A stretch of 64,000 nucleotides of DNA from Bullera alba (lineage: Eukaryota > Basidiomycota > Tremellomycetes > Tremellales > Bulleraceae): positions 1,922,001 to 1,986,000 of the forward strand of contig BCIX01000001.1 of assembly GCA_001600095.1 (NCBI GenBank), given 5' to 3'. The notes under the pieces are model-generated. The model was not told the DNA's origin and did not search any database. It saw only the letters and a list, made by a program, of their open reading frames with translations. Below are positions 60,160 to 64,000 of this stretch, one piece after another (position 1 is the first letter of the stretch; each line of letters opens with the position of its first letter). The position numbers and the translations under genes were made by a program.

Positions 60160-61977
60160 TCAGGCGCTCGTTACCCCGGCCCTCCGCCCTGTACCCCGCC
60201 AGCTGACCAGCGCCGCAAGGACACACATGACTGTGAAAATGTAGAATATCCTTCCTTCCCCTTTACGATCGCTCAGCGGGTCCCTTGGGTCGACTGGCGA
60301 GGACAACGCGTCTCTTAATGGCAGGAAGGCTATTGCGATGAAGAATGCTGATACCCAAGAGAGCGAGAGCGACAGTGAAGACAGCACAGGGATGCCCTAC
60401 ACGCGAAGAGTGATCAGGAGCCTGAATTTGTGTTCTGGTGAACGGGGCGAGCACTTACAGGAGCGGGAACCAGCTCTGATATCAACAAGAAAGGGACCGG
60501 CCCGAGTCCGATTGAATATGCCACCTGTCCCTATCAGTTTGAAGGTTCCGCGGGTTCACTGACGGCCTACTCACGATGAACATGATGATGGCTACCGCAC
60601 TGATGGTGTTGTGCTGTCCATTCAATCCGAATGCCAGCAAGGCACTCATAGCCGCCATACTCAATGCCGAGAACAGCAGCAAAGATCGCCGTTGGACGCG
60701 CTGAGAATATGTGAGTGTATGTTCAACAAGACGGATCAGCACTCACATCGACTAAACCCATTGCGACAACTGTCATCAGGACGTTGATCAGGGTGATTCC
60801 GATACCGATCACTCCGGCCCCGGTTGGCAGCAGAGGCTTCAGCACCGGTGTCGAGTAGAACATGACCGCGTTGACTCCACTGAGCTGCTGTAAGCCCATC
60901 AGAGTGGCGCAAACGAGTGTCGGCCCTCTGAACGCGGTGTTGGACAAGACCTCCCGAAGTGTCATTTGCGTCTCCTTGCTTGTATCCGTGTCCCGGTTCT
61001 CCCCCGAGAGTAGCGAAGATGCTGCTGGACAGCAATGTATCAGTGTCACAATTCGAAGAGTTATGGAACAGGGACGTACATTCGTCTGCCTCGGGTACAG
61101 GCGACAGCCCCTCGACTGCAGATGGTCGACGAGAGGGAGGTCTACGTTCTCCAAAGGGTGAGACTATCGAGACCGCGGTGAAGATCTGAACGAGGGATAC
61201 AACGCCAGAAACCGCTGTGACATATCGCCAGTTCCCAGGAATGTCTCCTTTCTGCACAGGACCAGTGTCAGTGCAGCTGTGCCAACTGCCACGCGAGCGA
61301 GGAGGGACGACCCGCGGGTCTCGTGATGAACTTACCGAACCGGTGAAGATGAGACCGGCAATCTGGGCGGTGAACAGACCTATCACGATAGCCATCTGAT
61401 GCAATGTGCCTACTTGCCCTGCGCGTTGAGATAGCTGAGGCGAAGACCGTGCGGTCTGGGCCAGGAAGGGCGGTACCAAGCAGATAGCCACCCCAGAGGA
61501 AACACCGACGACGAATCTGCAAAGTCGTCAATACACACGAACTGTCACCCACACCGGATACTGCCCACCTGCCAAAGGCTAGCCTCTCCCAGGTCGTACT
61601 GAGGGTCATGGTGGTCGCTCCCAGGAGGTTGATGTAGGCGGTAAACGTGATGCCTTTTGTGATTCCATACCGGTTGATCAACCACGAGCTGCCAAGACTG
61701 CCAATAAGCCCTCCGACAGTGTATATGGCCGTGACGAAGCCATATCGCTCAGTGGTGATATCGAGGCAGAGTGGAATGCGTGATTCAGGCGGATGAGACC
61801 TGCTGATACAGGTCAAGGATGTCGCTGGGAAGTTGAGCTCGGATAGATGGTAGCCATAGTACCAAGACGATCTGAAATTGGTGGTCAGCGAAGACAAGCT
61901 ACGCCAGTGAGACCATCTCACATGCAACCCCACAAGATGGGATAGATGGCGGACTGCTGCTGTATCTGATTGTCCAT
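60160..61977 (-). CDS. MFS sugar transporter, YBR241C/VPS73-like
   Basis: About seven exons of a 12-helix sugar porter. The start is MDNQIQQQSAIYPILWGC, and helix 1 ends SSWYYGYHLSELNFP, the typical GYH..ELN motif of this subgroup. Next come ERYGFVTAIYTVGGLIGSLG, the loop motif NRYGITKG and FVVGVSSGVAICLVPPFLAQ. In the C-half are GLQQLSGVNAVMFYSTP, then GQVAYSIGLGPVPFLLISEL followed by VPAP, and a final helix before GEGRIFYIFTVMCVLAAL. Relatives in budding yeast are vacuolar transporter-like proteins; the substrate is unknown. Several exon joins are canonical; the middle ones are less sure. Confidence 0.85.
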
Positions 61978-62239
61978 GCTGAACGCGAGGGCTTCTTGGG
62001 TCGCCGCTACTCAAGCAGAGTTGAGCGACTAGAGTTCGCAACTCCACAACAATGGATTGCGGTTTCCGGCATGTCGGGGACCGGCATATGAATGCCGCAG
62101 CAAGACGCCGACATCGCGAGAGGGTAACAGACGTCTTGCAAGCAACGGCTGGAGGGCATCTATTGCATCCTGACATGGACTGTCCATACTCTATGTAGTC
62201 TATGAATGCTTACTATCCTATATGGACTGTTACAATTCT

Positions 62240-64000
62240 TTACCTGGCCAATCTGCTGTCTGCCAAGGCAACTTCTTGTCTCTCCTCTGCCTTCTTCATG
62301 TCGTCGAATCGCTCCACGTTACCGGACAGGGCGACATCTCCCCTTGCCTTCTTCTCCCTCCTCCTGGTCTCTGCCAGTCTCACAGTGGCGAAGATGTGAG
62401 GTGAGTCAATGAAGACCTGGTCAATCTCCTCAACGGTCAGACCAGTGGTTTCGGGGTAGAGGAAGTAGACGGTGGGGATGATGCTGAGTGCGACGGCCGC
62501 CCAGACGAGGTAGAACTTCCATCCAAGAGATGCGAAGCCAATGGGAGTCGTTACTGTGCCAGAGTTAGCAGGAGGGCATTGATGGAGAGTGGAGGACAAG
62601 ACTTACGGGCAACAGCAAACGCAGTCAGCCAGTGCACAGCGGTCGAGATACCCGAAGCTGGCGCTCGATATCGCGTTGTGATGACCTCTTGCGAGTACAA
62701 GAAGTTGACACCGAGGAAGCCGATGGGGTAGAACAGCACGAAGAGGAAGGCAAAGACGATTGCGACGTATGCGGGAGCGAGGTTGTCGTCGGTAACTTGA
62801 GATCCACAAATAGCAAGACAGAACTGATCCATAGTCAGCATGTGGATCGATCATCTCAAGGAGCATACTCACCATACAAGTACTCATACCAGAAGCAGCA
62901 ATGATCAACAGCTTCCTTCTCCCCGCCCTCTCGATGGTGAAGAAAGGGATCATGCAGCACACGAGCTTGAAAGTCAGGTCAGAGGCACCAAGGACCTTGG
63001 ACATGTCATGGGACAACCCGACGGTAGTGAAGAGCTGTTCCGAGTAGTAGGTGATGAGAGCAGAACCTGAAGCCTGGGAGAACATCTGAGTGGCAGCGGC
63101 CAGAGCGAGTCGGTACACCATCTTCTCCTTGCCGTACTTGAAAAGACTGGTCATCGAGGCAGCTTCGGCTGAATGATCGTTGACCGAGGTGATGGACGCG
63201 AGGATGAAGTTGGCGTGCTCGCTATCTGGATCGACATCATCGACCAGCGCAATGACATCTCTCGCCTCATCCATTCGTCCCTTGAGGGCAAGCCATCGAG
63301 GTGACTCGGGGAAAGAGAAGGTGAAGATGATGACGACAATGGCAAGGATACCGGTGGTCATGCTGGACATTGTCAACATGGATCCGATGGATAATGACAG
63401 CTACTCACCAAGGTAGTCGCCAGCTGCCAGCCATGGTGTGGTCGAGCTTGGAGAAGCCAAAGGTGAGCCACGAGGCCAGAGCGATACCGGCAGCGATACA
63501 GATACCGTCGATGATAACGTGGTGACCCCGCTTGTGGACTTTGCTCGTCTCGGATTGCCAAACGGGCACTGTCGACGACATCATACCGAGTCCGAAACCG
63601 AGAATGACTGATGCTGGTCAGCAGCCAGACCGATACTCGTGGCTGATACCTCACTCACCTCGAGACAAGATGAGCTGAGCGAGATTGTAGGCAGAACATT
63701 GGAGGATGGTGCCGATAAGCGCGATGATCGCTCCGATGAACGTCGTCTTTCTTCGTCCTAGCTTGTTACCAATGTACATTGTGGACAGACACCCAGCCGC
63801 GGCACCAAGATTGAGTGACGAAACGGTAGTACCCTTGATGAGCGAGTTGTGCTTGTTGGTAGCGCCAGTGGTCGTCGAAGTGTTGACTTGAGGGAACAGC
63901 TCGTAGAACGATTTGTACGAGGTAACACCACCCAGGAAGGACAAGGAGAAGCCCATGGCCAGGAAGACTGGGATGACCACACAAAAATTCATCAGCTCCT
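62240..64000 (-). CDS. MFS sugar transporter (hexose/lactose-permease type), 5' end outside window
   Basis: Sugar porter with LGRRKTTFIGAIIALIGTIL, the PESPRWL motif (FSFPESPRWLALKGRMDEAR), FSQASGSALITYYSEQLF, ERAGRRKLL, GFLGVNFLYSQEVITTRYRA, and the C-terminal FLYPETTGLTVEEIDQVF. These are the standard signatures of the fungal SP family in the right order. It ends with a charged tail (EERQEVALADSRLAR). An ATG at 63992 exists (MNFCVVIPVFLAMG), but helix 1 is usually preceded by 20-60 residues, so the real start is probably beyond 64000. The usual GYDQG motif of helix 1 is changed (FLGGVTSYKSF). It is oriented the same way as the other sugar transporter and separated by 262 bp. Confidence 0.88.

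Overview
The window is nuclear DNA from a basidiomycete fungus, most likely a tremellomycete yeast (Cryptococcus/Kwoniella/Papiliotrema type). The genes are dense and split by many short introns of about 40-70 bp with GTRNGT...YAG borders. The gene set is fungal: Con-6 proteins, a WSC protein, the septation kinase Cdc7 and the TOR subunit Kog1. A few N bases (13192, 13202, 36963) indicate a draft assembly. The clade is inferred from gene style, not from a marker gene.

Left part (1-22 kb): the 3' end of an unidentified gene; a 161-residue orphan; a decayed tandem duplication of about 400 bp at a spacing of about 555 bp, with no gene in it; SMC5; TRS120 (TRAPPII) on the other strand; ribosome-associated TMA16; a tiny conserved Cys-rich protein; and a large RRM RNA-binding protein with a probable long 5'UTR intron. 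A gene-poor stretch of more than 2 kb follows.

Middle (22-54 kb): a single-WSC secreted mini-protein, the pore membrane nucleoporin NDC1, the septation-initiation kinase Cdc7, a 1216-residue PPR protein, nicotinate phosphoribosyltransferase, a small ambiguous locus that can be read in two frames, mevalonate diphosphate decarboxylase, an alkaline ceramidase, three Con-6 family genes in a row on one strand, COP9 signalosome subunit 2, the TORC1 subunit Kog1/raptor, and a phytanoyl-CoA dioxygenase-like enzyme.

Right part (54-64 kb): an intron-containing tRNA-Pro(UGG), an unrecognised locus where a plus-strand gene and a minus-strand coding fragment share an inverted duplicated segment, a CHR-type chromate/anion transporter, a NOSIP-like RING/U-box protein, and two neighbouring MFS sugar transporters, the last running off the window.

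Most genes are single-copy housekeeping genes with no functional link to each other, as is normal in fungi. The accessory-looking parts are the Con-6 array, the 1.5-2.5 kb duplication, the 38 kb dual-frame locus and the 54.9-56.05 kb inverted-duplication locus. I found no CRISPR array, intact transposon, biosynthetic cluster or rRNA gene. Exon borders were read by eye and some may be off by a base or a splice choice.
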